NCBI RefSeq assembly: GCF_007993735.1
Contig: NZ_CP042453.1
Location: 1,674,001 to 1,738,000 of the forward strand
Source of the DNA: Arenimonas daejeonensis
GTDB taxonomy: Bacteria > Pseudomonadota > Gammaproteobacteria > Xanthomonadales > Xanthomonadaceae
Direction: 5' to 3'
Length of the DNA stretch: 64,000 nucleotides
Within the stretch, counting starts at the first letter, position 1. Each line of letters opens with the position of its first letter. The position numbers and the translations under genes are program-made. Positions 41,914-53,341 of this stretch are shown here, in pieces. The notes below the pieces were generated by a model that was not told the origin of the DNA, did no database searches, and worked only from the letters and a program-made list of their open reading frames with translations.

Positions 41914-42495
41914 TCAGGGCACGAAGCGCAGGCTGTCGAACATCCGCGCCACCGCCTCCACGTCCCGGCCGTAGTAATGCTCGGCCGGGGCGATCCACAC
42001 CAGCACCGTCAGCCGGCCGTCGCGTTCGGCGGCGGTGGCCAGGCCGCGGTAAACCAGGCCACCCGGGTTGTCGAGGTCGAGGTCGAAGCGCAATCCGGGT
42101 ACGTTGCCGAACGACGCCGGCCGCAGGTCGCGGGCGCTCACATTGGCCCAGCCGGACTGGCGCAAGCCGTCAAGGATGATGTCGCGCACTTCGTCCGGCC
42201 GCATGCCGGCACGGAACCACGGGCCATCCGGACGGCTCCTGCGCTCGCGGGTGGTCAGGAACACGTGTTCGCCCGGCTTGATCCGCGAAATGACGATCAA
42301 CTGGTTAAGGGGCGTGCCGTCGATCGTCCACTGCTCCTGGCGCACGCCCTTGATGCGGGCCCAGTCGAGCTGTGTCTCCAGCGTCAGGTCGAAAACGGTG
42401 GTGCCGCCCGCGGTCTGGAGTTTTCCGCCGGCGCCACCCGCGCAGGCGGACAGGATGAGCACCACGCCGAGGCATAGCAGCAGGTGGCGGATCAC
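41914..42495 (-). CDS. Predicted outer-membrane or periplasmic lipoprotein of unknown function
   Basis: 193 residues from a GTG start at 42495. The signal peptide IRHLLLCLGVVLILSAC ends in an LSAC lipobox with the lipidated Cys at residue 18. The mature part has a beta-rich central region (TQLDWARIKGVRQEQWTIDG) and an acidic end (HYYGRDVEAVARMFDSLRF). No named family is recognised with certainty. The start overlaps the stop of the M48 protease gene by four bases (GTGA), so translation is probably coupled, and it is the third gene of the cluster. Confidence 0.8.
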   Translation of the reverse strand: MIRHLLLCLGVVLILSACAGGAGGKLQTAGGTTVFDLTLETQLDWARIKGVRQEQWTIDGTPLNQLIVISRIKPGEHVFLTTRERRSRPDGPWFRAGMRPDEVRDIILDGLRQSGWANVSARDLRPASFGNVPGLRFDLDLDNPGGLVYRGLATAAERDGRLTVLVWIAPAEHYYGRDVEAVARMFDSLRFVP

Positions 42496-43657
42496 GGGCG
42501 GGTCTCCAGTTCGTCCAGATAGTGCTGCACGAAGGCGGCGTCTTCGGCCTGCGGCGACAGTTCCAGATAACGCTGCAGCGCCGCCGAAGCCTCGTCGCGC
42601 CGGCCCTCGGCCCGCAGCACCAGGCCATGCTCGCGGAAGGCGGCGGCGGGCGCGTCGGGCAGGGTGACGGCTTCTGCGTACAGCTCCGCGGCCACGGCCG
42701 CGTCGCTGCCCTTGCCGCGCCTGCGATGGGCTTCGGCCAGGTAAAGGTATAGCGGCCCTGCAGGCCGGCATCGGCCAGTCCACGCAGGCGGCCGATGACC
42801 TGAACCGAGGTGTCGTACATGCGTCGCGACAGTTCGTCTTCCAGCCAGGATTCGATGAAGGGCCCGACCACGGCGCGGTAGGCGTCCCGGCGGGTGCTGC
42901 CCGTGGATGCGCCGCTGGCTTCGGCGGCGGTGCGCACGTCGGCCAGGCGTTCTGTGGTCTTGGGATGGCTGGCGAAGACCGGAATCGGCTTGCCGTAGGT
43001 GCGTGCGGCTTCTTCCTCGACCATGCGGCCCCATAGCCGGGCGCCGGCGGCAGGGTCGTATCCCTGTGCCACGGTGGCGGCAAAGCCCAGGCGGTCGGCT
43101 TCGCGTTCCGCTTCGCGCGAGAACTGGTACAGAGACGCTTCGCCGAGCAGGCTGGCCAGTTGTCCGGCGGCCCCGGCACCGCCGCCCCAGGCCAGCAGCC
43201 CGAACGAGCCGAGCAGGGCCGAGCTGCGTTTGGCCCGGCGCCATTGGGCCAGGGAATGACGCTCACGGAAATGGGCGAACTCGTGGCCCAGTACTGGGGC
43301 CAGTTCGGCCTCGTCCTGGAAACGCAGCAGCGCACCGGTCCAGACCACCATCATGCCGTTCGGCGCCATCGAGGCGTTGAACCAGGGTTGTTCGACGATG
43401 TACACGCGCAGGTCGGTGCAGTAGTCGCCGGCCACGCGGCAGGCGACGTCGCGCACGTAGGCATTGAGGGCTTCGTCGCGCACCAGCAGGGGGTGTTGCT
43501 GAAGCTCGCGCTCGGCGCGGTCCATCGCGTACCAGAGTTCGTCTTCGTCGCTGCCGGCGGGAGGGCGCTGGCCGGGGCGGGCCGAGTCCACGACCTCCGC
43601 ATGCACGGAGGAGGTCGCCAGCAAAGCCGCCAGCATGAGTCCGGCGGCACGCCTCAA
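42492..43657 (-). CDS. Secreted M48-family metalloprotease with C-terminal TPR-like region (one apparent frameshift)
   Basis: The N-terminal signal peptide (cleavage about SSVHA-EVV) is followed by an M48 peptidase domain. That domain has HEFAHFRERH (zinc-binding HExxH) near residue 120 and the third ligand region FSREAEREADRLG near 180. The frame breaks near 42755-42762 at CCCTGCAGG. After it, LYLYLAEAHRRRGKG and LRAEGRRDEASAALQRYLEL look like TPR repeats. The repaired protein has about 388 residues. The layout resembles BepA/YfgC envelope proteases and Loi-type M48 proteins. Its start overlaps the stop of the upstream gene. Confidence 0.85.
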
Positions 43658-44388
43658 AGCGGCAGTCCCAACAGCATTTCGCGCACCGAGTTTTCCGCGC
43701 CTTCGGCATCACGCAGGTCGCCGCTCTGGTTCGATATCAGGTTGAACCAGACCACCTGGCCCGTGCGCAGGTCCACCAGGGTCGCCACGCCCAGCTGCTG
43801 GCCGCCACCGATGTCCATGACCCCGCCCATGGCCGCACCGACTATGAAACCAAGCACGCGCATCGCCTTGCGCCCTTCGCTGGCGTAGCTGTCGCGGATG
43901 TAGGTGAAAAGGGCGTAGTCGGCGCCGGTCGCGGCCTGCAGTTCCTGCACGCCCGGCCCGAGGGTCCAGTCGAGCTGGGTGCCCTTGGTCGCCAGTTGGC
44001 TGCCGGCCCGGGAGTACATGGCGATGCTGGTGGCGACGGCTTCGTTCAGCCGGACCACCTGGCCCAGGCGCGATCGTGGCGGCAGGTCGTCGGGGATATC
44101 GAAGTCCGGTTTGCGTTCGGTGTTTCCCTCGGCCAGGAACCGGCCGACAGCGGCGGGGAACTCGCGGCGCGCTGTTTCCGACCATTCCCGGCGCGGTTCC
44201 CGCATGCCGCCAGCGGTGACCAGGCTCAGCTCGATGTCCGGCTCGACCACGACCACGCTGCCCTGGATCCGGACCGGGTGCCCGGCCTCGTCGGTGGCGA
44301 CGCGGTTCTGGCTGTAGGCCGCCGCCTGGAGCGGCAGCAGCAGGCCGAGCAGGGCGGCCAGGGCGAAACGACGAGGTCGCGGGGTCAT
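43654..44388 (-). CDS. Periplasmic protein with LpoB/CsgG-like features, function unknown
   Basis: 244 residues. ATG 44388 is chosen because GGAGG lies six bases upstream, while ATG 44394 would leave no spacing. A signal peptide (LAALLGLLLPLQAAA) is followed by a Val-rich strand region (VRIQGSVVVVEPDIELSLVT). An alternating alpha/beta part (LQAATGADYALFTYIRDSY, GVATLVDLRTGQVVWFN) recalls the LpoB/CsgG/TolB-N fold. That fold call is by eye only. It is the first gene of a three-gene coupled minus-strand cluster with an M48 protease and a lipoprotein. Confidence 0.65.
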   Translation of the reverse strand: MTPRPRRFALAALLGLLLPLQAAAYSQNRVATDEAGHPVRIQGSVVVVEPDIELSLVTAGGMREPRREWSETARREFPAAVGRFLAEGNTERKPDFDIPDDLPPRSRLGQVVRLNEAVATSIAMYSRAGSQLATKGTQLDWTLGPGVQELQAATGADYALFTYIRDSYASEGRKAMRVLGFIVGAAMGGVMDIGGGQQLGVATLVDLRTGQVVWFNLISNQSGDLRDAEGAENSVREMLLGLPL

Positions 44389-44516
44389 GGTCATCCTCCG
44401 TGCCCAGAATGCCCGAAAGCTCCGGCTGGGCAAGCCCGGGGCAGGGCGGCCGGGAAGGGCTGCGTGGTATCCTTGCGGGGTTTTTCCGCCCCGTCATCAC
44501 CCCCGCGAGGATAACG

Positions 44517-45716
44517 ATGCCCCAGCTTGCCAAGCGCATGGGCCGTGCCAAGCCCAGCGCCATCATGGCCGTCGCCGAAAAGGCCAAGAAGCTCAAGGCC
44601 GAAGGCCGCGATATCGTCAGCTTCTCCATCGGCGTTCCCAACTTCCTGCCCGGCGAACACGTCTATGCCGCCGCCCGCGACGCGCTGGCGAAAGACAGCG
44701 GCCAGTACGGCAGCAACCGCGGCGCCGATGAGCTGCTGGATGCCTTCCTCAAGCACATCGAAGCCCTGGGCCTGACCGGCTACACGCGCCTGAACTGCGC
44801 GACCGGCATCGGCGCCAAGCACATCCTCTACAACCTGGCCGAAGCGCTGCTGGACGAAGGCGACACCATCGCCTACGCCGTGCCGTACTGGACCACTTAC
44901 GCCGACATCGCCGAGGTGCTGGACGCGAAGATCCTCGAGCTGCCGTGCCCGGCCAGCCAGGACTACAAGCTCACGCCGGCACAGCTCGACGCAGCGCTGG
45001 CGACCAGGCCCAAGGTCTTCCTGTTCAACAACCCGAACAACCCGACCGGCATGGTCTACACCCGCGACGAGATCGCCGCGCTGGCGGACGTGCTGGCGAA
45101 ACATCCCGACACCTGGGTGATCACCGACGACATCTACAACACGATGGTGTTCGACGGCCTGGGTTACCACAACTTCGTGCAGTTCCGTCCCGAACTTCGC
45201 GAGCGCGTGATCTTCGTGGATTCGCTGTCCAAGACCTACGGCATGCCCGGCTGGCGCGTCGGCTTCGTGGCCGGCCCGGAGTCGGTGGCCAAGGCAGTGA
45301 CGGTGCTCAACTCCACCCACATCACCAACCTGCCGGAAGTGGTCACGGCGGCCGCCGTTGCCGCGCTGACGGGGCCGCAGGACGTGCCGACGTCCAAGTG
45401 CGCCGAGTTCCAGGCAAAGCGCGACATGGTGGTGGCCACCATGAACTCGATCCCCGGCGTGGTCTGCCCGAAGCCGCAGGGCGCGTTCTACGTGTTCCCG
45501 GACATCAGCTGCGCCTTCGGCAAGTCGCACAAGGGCGTGAAGATCGCCAACGACGTCGACTTCTGCAGCGTACTGCTGGAAGCCAAGGGCGTTGCCTGCG
45601 TGCCCGGCTCGGCCTTCGGCGAGCCGCGCGCGCTTCGCATCAGCTACACCTGCCCGACCGCGCAGCTGCCGATCGGCCTGCAGCGGATCCAGGAATTTTT
45701 CGCCGAACTTTCGTAA
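44517..45716 (+). CDS. Class I/II pyridoxal-phosphate aminotransferase (aspartate aminotransferase-like)
   Basis: 399 residues from ATG 44517 with GAGGATAAC upstream. Fold type I features: GVPNFLPGE near the N terminus, NNPNNPTGMVY with the substrate/PLP Asn, TDDIYNTMVF with the PLP Asp/Tyr, and SLSKTYGMPGWRVG with the Schiff-base Lys. The subgroup resembles aspartate/alanine aminotransferases of the AspB type, but substrate cannot be settled from the sequence. It lies 51 bases upstream of mdh, consistent with a link between oxaloacetate and aspartate. Confidence 0.88.
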   Translation: MPQLAKRMGRAKPSAIMAVAEKAKKLKAEGRDIVSFSIGVPNFLPGEHVYAAARDALAKDSGQYGSNRGADELLDAFLKHIEALGLTGYTRLNCATGIGAKHILYNLAEALLDEGDTIAYAVPYWTTYADIAEVLDAKILELPCPASQDYKLTPAQLDAALATRPKVFLFNNPNNPTGMVYTRDEIAALADVLAKHPDTWVITDDIYNTMVFDGLGYHNFVQFRPELRERVIFVDSLSKTYGMPGWRVGFVAGPESVAKAVTVLNSTHITNLPEVVTAAAVAALTGPQDVPTSKCAEFQAKRDMVVATMNSIPGVVCPKPQGAFYVFPDISCAFGKSHKGVKIANDVDFCSVLLEAKGVACVPGSAFGEPRALRISYTCPTAQLPIGLQRIQEFFAELS

Positions 45717-45767
45717 CCCTTCCGCGGCGCCCATGACAGGCGCCGCGCTTGTTTCAGGAGACTCCCC

Positions 45768-46750
45768 ATGAAGACCCCGTCCGTGTTGCCATCACCGGCG
45801 CCGCCGGCCAGATCGGCTATTCCCTGCTGTTCCGCATCGCCTCGGGCGAAATGCTCGGCAAGGACCAGCCGGTCATCCTGCAGATGCTCGAACTGCCGAT
45901 GGAGAAGGCCCAGGCCGCGCTCAAGGGCGTGATGATGGAGCTCGAGGACTGCGCGTTCCCGCTGCTGGCCGGCATGGTCGGCACCGACGACCCGATGGTC
46001 GCGTTCAAGGACGCCGACGTCGCCCTGCTGGTCGGCGCGATGCCGCGCGGCCCGGGCATGGAGCGCAAGGACCTGCTGCTGAAGAACGCCGAGATCTTCA
46101 CCGTGCAGGGCAAGGCGCTGAACGCCGTCGCCTCGCGCAACGTGAAGGTGCTGGTGGTCGGCAACCCGGCCAACACCAATGCCTACATCGCCATGAAGTC
46201 GGCGCCGGACCTCAACCCGAACAACTTCACCGCGATGCTGCGCCTGGACCACAACCGCGCGTTGTCGCAGCTGGCGATCAAGGCCGGCGTGGCCGTGGCC
46301 GACATCGAGAAGCTGGTCGTCTGGGGCAACCACAGCCCGACCATGTACCCGGATTACCGCTTCGCCACCGTCAAGGGCTCGGCGCTGAAGGACAAGATCG
46401 GCGACGAGGCATGGAACCGCGAGACCTTCATCCCGAAGGTCGGCAAGCGCGGCGCCGCGATCATCGAAGCCCGCGGCCTGAGCTCGGCCGCTTCGGCCGC
46501 CAACGCCGCCATCGACCACATCCACGACTGGGTGCTGGGCACGAACGGCAAGTGGGCGACGATGGGCATCCCGTCGGACGGCAGCTACGGCATCCCGAAG
46601 GACGTGATGTACGGCTTCCCGGTGATCTGCAAGGACGGCAAGTACGAGATCGTCCGTGACCTGCCGATCGACGACTACTCGCGCACCATGATGGACAAGA
46701 CCCTGGCCGAGCTCGAGGAAGAGCGGGCCGGCGTCGCCCACCTGCTCTGA
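45768..46750 (+). CDS. mdh: Malate dehydrogenase (frameshift in the fourth codon region)
   Basis: NAD-dependent interconversion of malate and oxaloacetate in the TCA cycle. The Rossmann motif [19 protein letters not shown], the mobile-loop region [14 protein letters not shown] and the catalytic [12 protein letters not shown] are present. CAGGAG precedes ATG 45768, but ATG AAG ACC CCG shifts out of frame. One C is missing from the C run 45775-45778, and restored it reads [14 protein letters not shown]. Repaired length is 327 residues, the group resembling cytosolic-type MDH. Confidence 0.95.
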
Positions 46751-46758
46751 TGTCATCG

Positions 46759-46788
46759 CGAAGGCGGCCTCAGGGCCGCCTTCGCGCT
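46759..46788 (+). terminator. Strong hairpin between mdh and prpB
   Basis: CGCGAAGGCGGCC pairs perfectly (13 bp) with GGCCGCCTTCGCG around TCAG, followed by CTTGTT. The T tract is weak. prpB starts 20 bases later, so it may only reduce read-through. Confidence 0.6.
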
Positions 46789-46807
46789 TGTTACACGAGG
46801 AAATCGC

Positions 46808-47713
46808 ATGACGCATCACATTTCCGCCGGCGCACGCTTCCGCGCCGCCGTCGAAGAAGAATCCCCACTGCAGGTGATGGGCGCCATCACCGCCTACGCC
46901 GGCCTGATGGCCAAGCGCACCGGCTACAAGGCGCTGTACCTGTCGGGCGGCGGCGTCGCCGCCAATTCACTGGGCGTGCCGGACCTCGGCATCAGCACCA
47001 TGGAAGACGTGCTCACCGACGCGCGCCGCATCGTCGACGCCACCGGCATGCCGCTGCTGGTTGACATCGACACCGGCTGGGGCGGCGCCTTCAACATCGG
47101 CCGCACCATCAAGTCCTTCATCAACATCGGCGTCGCCGCCGTGCACATGGAAGACCAGGTCGGCCAGAAGCGCTGCGGCCACCGGCCGGGCAAGGAAGTC
47201 GTCTCGACGCTGGAGATGGTCGACCGCGTGAAGTCGGCCGTGGACGCCCGCACCGACGCCGGTTTCGTGATCATGGCGCGTACCGACGCGGCCGCGGTCG
47301 AAGGCGTGGACTCGGCGATCGAGCGGGCCGTGGCCTACGTCGAGGCCGGTGCCGACATGATCTTCCCCGAAGCGATGAATACGCTGGACGACTACCGGAA
47401 GTTCAAGGCGGCGGTGAAAGTGCCGATCCTGGCCAACCTGACCGAGTTCGGTTCGACCCCGTTCTACACCACCGACGAACTGCGCGACGCCGGCGTGGAT
47501 ATCGCGCTGTACTGCTGCGGCGCCTATCGCGCCATGAACAAGGCCGCGTTGAACTTCTACGAGACCGTGCGCCGCGAGGGCACCCAGAAGAACATCATCG
47601 ACACCCTGCAGACCCGCGCCGAGCTGTACGACTTCCTTGGCTACCACGCCTACGAAGACAAGCTCGACGAACTGTTCTCGCAGAAAAAGACTGAGCAAGG
47701 AGCATCACGATGA
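46808..47713 (+). CDS. prpB: Methylisocitrate lyase
   Basis: It cleaves 2-methylisocitrate to pyruvate and succinate in propionate catabolism. The 301-residue protein has the active-site Cys motif [11 protein letters not shown], the metal-binding [12 protein letters not shown] and the [14 protein letters not shown] region. An ATGA overlap joins it to prpC, so the two are translationally coupled. Confidence 0.95.
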   Translation: MTHHISAGARFRAAVEEESPLQVMGAITAYAGLMAKRTGYKALYLSGGGVAANSLGVPDLGISTMEDVLTDARRIVDATGMPLLVDIDTGWGGAFNIGRTIKSFINIGVAAVHMEDQVGQKRCGHRPGKEVVSTLEMVDRVKSAVDARTDAGFVIMARTDAAAVEGVDSAIERAVAYVEAGADMIFPEAMNTLDDYRKFKAAVKVPILANLTEFGSTPFYTTDELRDAGVDIALYCCGAYRAMNKAALNFYETVRREGTQKNIIDTLQTRAELYDFLGYHAYEDKLDELFSQKKTEQGASR

Positions 47714-48864
47714 GCGACACCACCACCCAGAACCTGCCCAAGCCGAAGAAGTCGGTTGCCCTCAGCGGCACCGCCGCCGGCAACACGGCCCTGTGCACGG
47801 TCGGCCGCAGCGGCAACGACCTGCATTACCGAGGCTATGACATCCATGACCTGGCCACGAAGGCCGGCTTCGAGGAAGTCGCCCACCTGCTGGTGCACGG
47901 TGCGCTGCCGACCGCATCGCAGCTTTCGGCCTACAAGACCAAGCTCAAGCGACTGCGCGGCCTGCCGGCGATCGTCACCGATGCCCTGGAGCTGGTGCCC
48001 GCGAACGCGCACCCGATGGACGTGCTGCGCACCGGCTGCTCGGTGCTAGGCACCGTGCTGCCGGAGAACCACGGTCACCCCGTCAACGAAGCCCGTGACA
48101 TCGCCGACAAGCTGATGGCCAGCTTCGGCTCGATGCTGCTGTACTGGTGGCACTTCACCCGCAATGGCCGCCGCATCGACGTCGAGACCGACGACGACAC
48201 CATCGCCGGGCATTTCCTGCACCTGCTGCACGGTGAAGCGCCTAGCAAGTCGCACGAGCGCGCGCTGGACCAGTCGCTGGTGCTGTACGCGGAGCACGAG
48301 TTCAACGCGTCCACCTTCACCGCACGCGTGATCGCCGGCACCGGGTCGGACCTGTTCAGCTGCATCACCGGTGCGATCGGCGCGCTGCGCGGCCCGAAAC
48401 ACGGCGGCGCCAACGAAGTGGCGATGGAAATCATTGCCCGCTACGGCAGCGCCGACGAGGCGGAGGCCGACATCCGCGCCCGCGTCGAGCGCAAGGAGAT
48501 CGTGATCGGCTTCGGCCACCCGGTGTACACCATCGGCGACCCGCGCAATCCGATCATCAAGGAGATCTCGCGCAAGCTGTGCAAGGAAGGCGGCAACCAG
48601 ACGCTGTTCGACGTCAGCGAACGCATCGAGACGCTGATGATGGACCTCAAGAAGATGTTCCCGAACCTCGACTGGTACAGCGCCTCGGCCTACCACATGA
48701 TGGGCGTGCCGACGGCGATGTTCACACCGCTGTTCGTGATCGCCCGCACCAGCGGCTGGTCGGCGCACGTGATCGAGCAGCGCATCGACGGAAAGATCAT
48801 CCGCCCGAGCGCGAACTACACCGGTCCCGAGGACCGCGAGTTCGTGGCGATCGACAAGCGCTGA
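47710..48864 (+). CDS. prpC: 2-methylcitrate synthase
   Basis: It condenses propionyl-CoA with oxaloacetate. The 384-residue citrate-synthase fold has [12 protein letters not shown] near the start, the catalytic [17 protein letters not shown] and [15 protein letters not shown] His motifs, and the Asp motif [12 protein letters not shown]. The short length and the lack of the zinc-finger-like N terminus of GltA favour PrpC. It follows prpB and is closed by a terminator. Confidence 0.94.
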   Translation: MSDTTTQNLPKPKKSVALSGTAAGNTALCTVGRSGNDLHYRGYDIHDLATKAGFEEVAHLLVHGALPTASQLSAYKTKLKRLRGLPAIVTDALELVPANAHPMDVLRTGCSVLGTVLPENHGHPVNEARDIADKLMASFGSMLLYWWHFTRNGRRIDVETDDDTIAGHFLHLLHGEAPSKSHERALDQSLVLYAEHEFNASTFTARVIAGTGSDLFSCITGAIGALRGPKHGGANEVAMEIIARYGSADEAEADIRARVERKEIVIGFGHPVYTIGDPRNPIIKEISRKLCKEGGNQTLFDVSERIETLMMDLKKMFPNLDWYSASAYHMMGVPTAMFTPLFVIARTSGWSAHVIEQRIDGKIIRPSANYTGPEDREFVAIDKR

Positions 48865-48889
48865 TCCTCCGGCGTGCAGAAACGACGAC

Positions 48890-48923
48890 GAAGGCCGCGC
48901 AGCGATGCGCGGCCTTCGTTTTT
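48890..48923 (+). terminator. Rho-independent terminator after prpC
   Basis: GAAGGCCGCGC pairs perfectly with GCGCGGCCTTC around AGCGAT, followed by GTTTTT. It ends the mdh-prpBC segment. Confidence 0.9.
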
Positions 48924-48936
48924 CTGGAGCCGTGAA

Positions 48937-49431
48937 TCAGGGCGCCAGGTGGTGGCTGGCGACGGTGGCCGCTGCCGGCGGCGGCGGGGTCAGGCGCTGG
49001 ACCCGGAAGAAGGTGTGGTCACCGATGGTGGCCACGCGCGGCGCCGTGGCCCAGGCCGGGTTGGCCAGGTCCAGGGCGGCGAAGTGGCTGGCGCCCGGCA
49101 CGACCTCGCGGCGCTCGCCGGCCGGCAACTGCCAGTCCTGCTGGGCCTGGAAGGCGACCTGCACGGCCCGTTCCCAGGCCTTGAGGTTCTTCATGCGCAG
49201 CCCGGGGTTCACGATGGTCGGGGCGAACTGCTTGCGGGCGGTCACCACGTCGCAGACCGACTCGCCCCACTGGCCGCTGTCGCGACGGCGCAGGGCCACT
49301 TCGGCCACGGCGCGCTGCCCCAGCTCGGACTGGTTGCGGGCCTCGAGGTAGACGGTGGTCGCCAGGCAGAGCGGGTCGGCGGCCGGCTGCGGCAGGATCT
49401 GGGCAAGCCACAGGATGAAAGACAACTTCAT
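48937..49431 (-). CDS. Cell wall hydrolase, SleB/Hydrolase_2 family
   Basis: 164 residues from ATG 49431, which has AAGGAG upstream. The catalytic-domain signature ATTVYLEARNQSELGQRAVA with its conserved Glu, and VVTARKQFAPTI, match the Hydrolase_2 (SleB C-terminal) fold, a peptidoglycan lytic transglycosylase. The short hydrophobic N terminus (KLSFILWLAQILPQP) may act as a signal or anchor. GASHFAALDLANPAW near the C terminus fits the family. The exact physiological substrate is unknown. Confidence 0.82.
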   Translation of the reverse strand: MKLSFILWLAQILPQPAADPLCLATTVYLEARNQSELGQRAVAEVALRRRDSGQWGESVCDVVTARKQFAPTIVNPGLRMKNLKAWERAVQVAFQAQQDWQLPAGERREVVPGASHFAALDLANPAWATAPRVATIGDHTFFRVQRLTPPPPAAATVASHHLAP

Positions 49432-49774
49432 GGCGGAACTCCTTGCTCCGTTGCGCCGCAATCTCCCGCCCGCATTCCTGCGGGGCCCGAATGGTTCAAA
49501 CGGGGAGGGGGATGGCTTGCGGCCTGGCGCGTTTTGGGGATGGACGAGCCGGGCTCGCATTCCGGGCGGCGGTAGGTCAGTTGGGCGCCGCCCGGAAACC
49601 CCGCTGAGCCATGCGTGCGGGGCCGTGTTGGTCTGGCGGGGCAGGGCCCGGACGCCAGTTCAGCGGCGCATGGTACGGGCTGGAACCGAACCTTGCCTGA
49701 ACGGCCTAATCCAAGCCTTTGATTTTTATTGGAGTAATCACTCTGGAGTGGCGCCCGGCCGCGCCGGGAGGCAC
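49432..49774. other. 343-base gap without a gene; contains a 12-bp inverted repeat
   Basis: No reading frame with coding character or RNA gene is seen. TTCCGGGCGGCG (49560-49571) and CGCCGCCCGGAA (49586-49597) form a perfect 12-bp inverted repeat around 14 bases. A short GC-rich stem (CCCGGC/GCCGGG) lies just past the fadH end, near 49756-49770. A less GC-rich stretch TTTGATTTTTATTGGAG occurs near 49718-49734. Confidence 0.5.
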
Positions 49775-52331
<2,557 letters not shown>

Positions 52332-52351
52332 GGGGTCAGGATAGGCCGGTA

Positions 52352-52368
52352 GGTTGCATCATGCAACC
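52352..52368. promoter_or_regulatory. Perfect palindrome between hxlR-type gene and hydrolase gene, probable operator
   Basis: GGTTGCAT-C-ATGCAACC, eight plus one plus eight bases. TTGCAT on the plus strand (52354-52359) and on the minus strand (complement of 52361-52366) can each serve as a -35 box. Seventeen bases away are CAGGAT for the hydrolase direction and TATCCT for the regulator direction. Binding here would block both promoters, the usual design for HxlR autoregulation. Confidence 0.65.
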
Positions 52369-52387
52369 ATGTATGTCAGGATGTACC

Positions 52388-52406
52388 CGGTTTCATAAAG
52401 AAACCG
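52388..52406 (+). promoter_or_regulatory. Hairpin directly upstream of the hydrolase Shine-Dalgarno
   Basis: CGGTTTC pairs with GAAACCG around ATAAA, and AAGGAG follows immediately at 52407-52412, with ATG at 52418. It may affect ribosome access or be a second half-site for the regulator. Confidence 0.45.
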
Positions 52407-52417
52407 AAGGAGCCGCC

Positions 52418-53224
52418 ATGAACCCGTCTGTCCTGCGTACCCTGGGTCGCCTGCTGGGCGGCCTGTTTCCCGGTCTGGCCGCCACCCTGGCGCGGCGCCT
52501 GGCCACCCGGCCCCTGCACCGCAGCCGTCGGCCCGATCCCGCGGGTGCCGAGCCCGTGACCTTCCGTTTCGGCCTGGCCGGACTGCGTTGGGGCAGCCAA
52601 GGTCCGCGCGTCCTGGCCCTGCACGGCTGGGAAGGCCGCGCGGCGCAGTTCCGGGGCTTAGGGAGCGCCTGGCGGCCCGGGGCTATCAACTGATCGCACT
52701 GGACGCACCGGCGCATGGCCGGTCGCCCGGCGCCGAAGCCGATCCGGTGGTGTTCGCCGATGCGTTGCAGGAAGTGGCCGCCGAGCTGGGCCCACTGCAT
52801 GCGGTGGTGGGACATTCAATGGGCGGCGCCTCGGCGCTCTACGCTCTGAGCCGCGGCCTGGATTCCGGGCGCAGCGTGGCGATCGCCGCACCGGCGGGCC
52901 TGGCTGGCGTGCTGGCCCGGATGAGCCAGGCCCCTGGGCCTGCCCGAGGAAGCCCGGCGCCGCTTCTTCGCCAAGATGGAGTCGCGCACGGGCCTGGCTC
53001 CGGAAGCGCTGGACATCGACCACCTGGCAGTCGACCTGGACCAGCCCCTGCTTGTGGTGCACGACCACGACGATGCCGTGATCCCCTTCGCCGATGCCCT
53101 GCGCATCACCCGCGCGACGCGGGCCGAGTTGCACGAGACCCGTGGACTGGGCCATCGAGAGGTGCTGCGCGACGCGCAGGTGCTCGACCGGATCGTCGGA
53201 TTCCTCGAGGCGCGCGCGGCCTGA
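52418..53224 (+). CDS. Alpha/beta-fold hydrolase (two apparent frameshifts)
   Basis: 268 residues after repair. It starts NPSVLRTLGRLLGGLFPGLA. VLALHGWEGRAAQFRGL supplies the oxyanion-loop HGW, VVGHSMGGASALYAL the nucleophile elbow with Ser, LLVVHDHDDAVIP the acid residue and TRGLGHREVLRD the catalytic His. One G is missing at 52653-52656 and one C is extra at CCCCTGGG (52931-52938). It is divergent from the HxlR regulator. The substrate is unknown. The context suggests an inducible detoxification or ester-cleaving role. Confidence 0.88.
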
Positions 53225-53341
53225 GGTTCCCGCGGCCGCAGCGGCGGGCTGCGTGCGTTTACCTGTCCAGCGCCCGGCGTTTTCCATGCCGGGTTCTGGC
53301 AGACTGAACGCCTACGCCACGCACGCACGGATCGCCCGCCC

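Noticed and set aside
49432-49774. A tRNA or small RNA gene near 49670-49740
   Set aside because: The stretch GCTGGAACCGAACC looks tRNA-like at first, but no acceptor stem, anticodon arm or CCA end can be paired.
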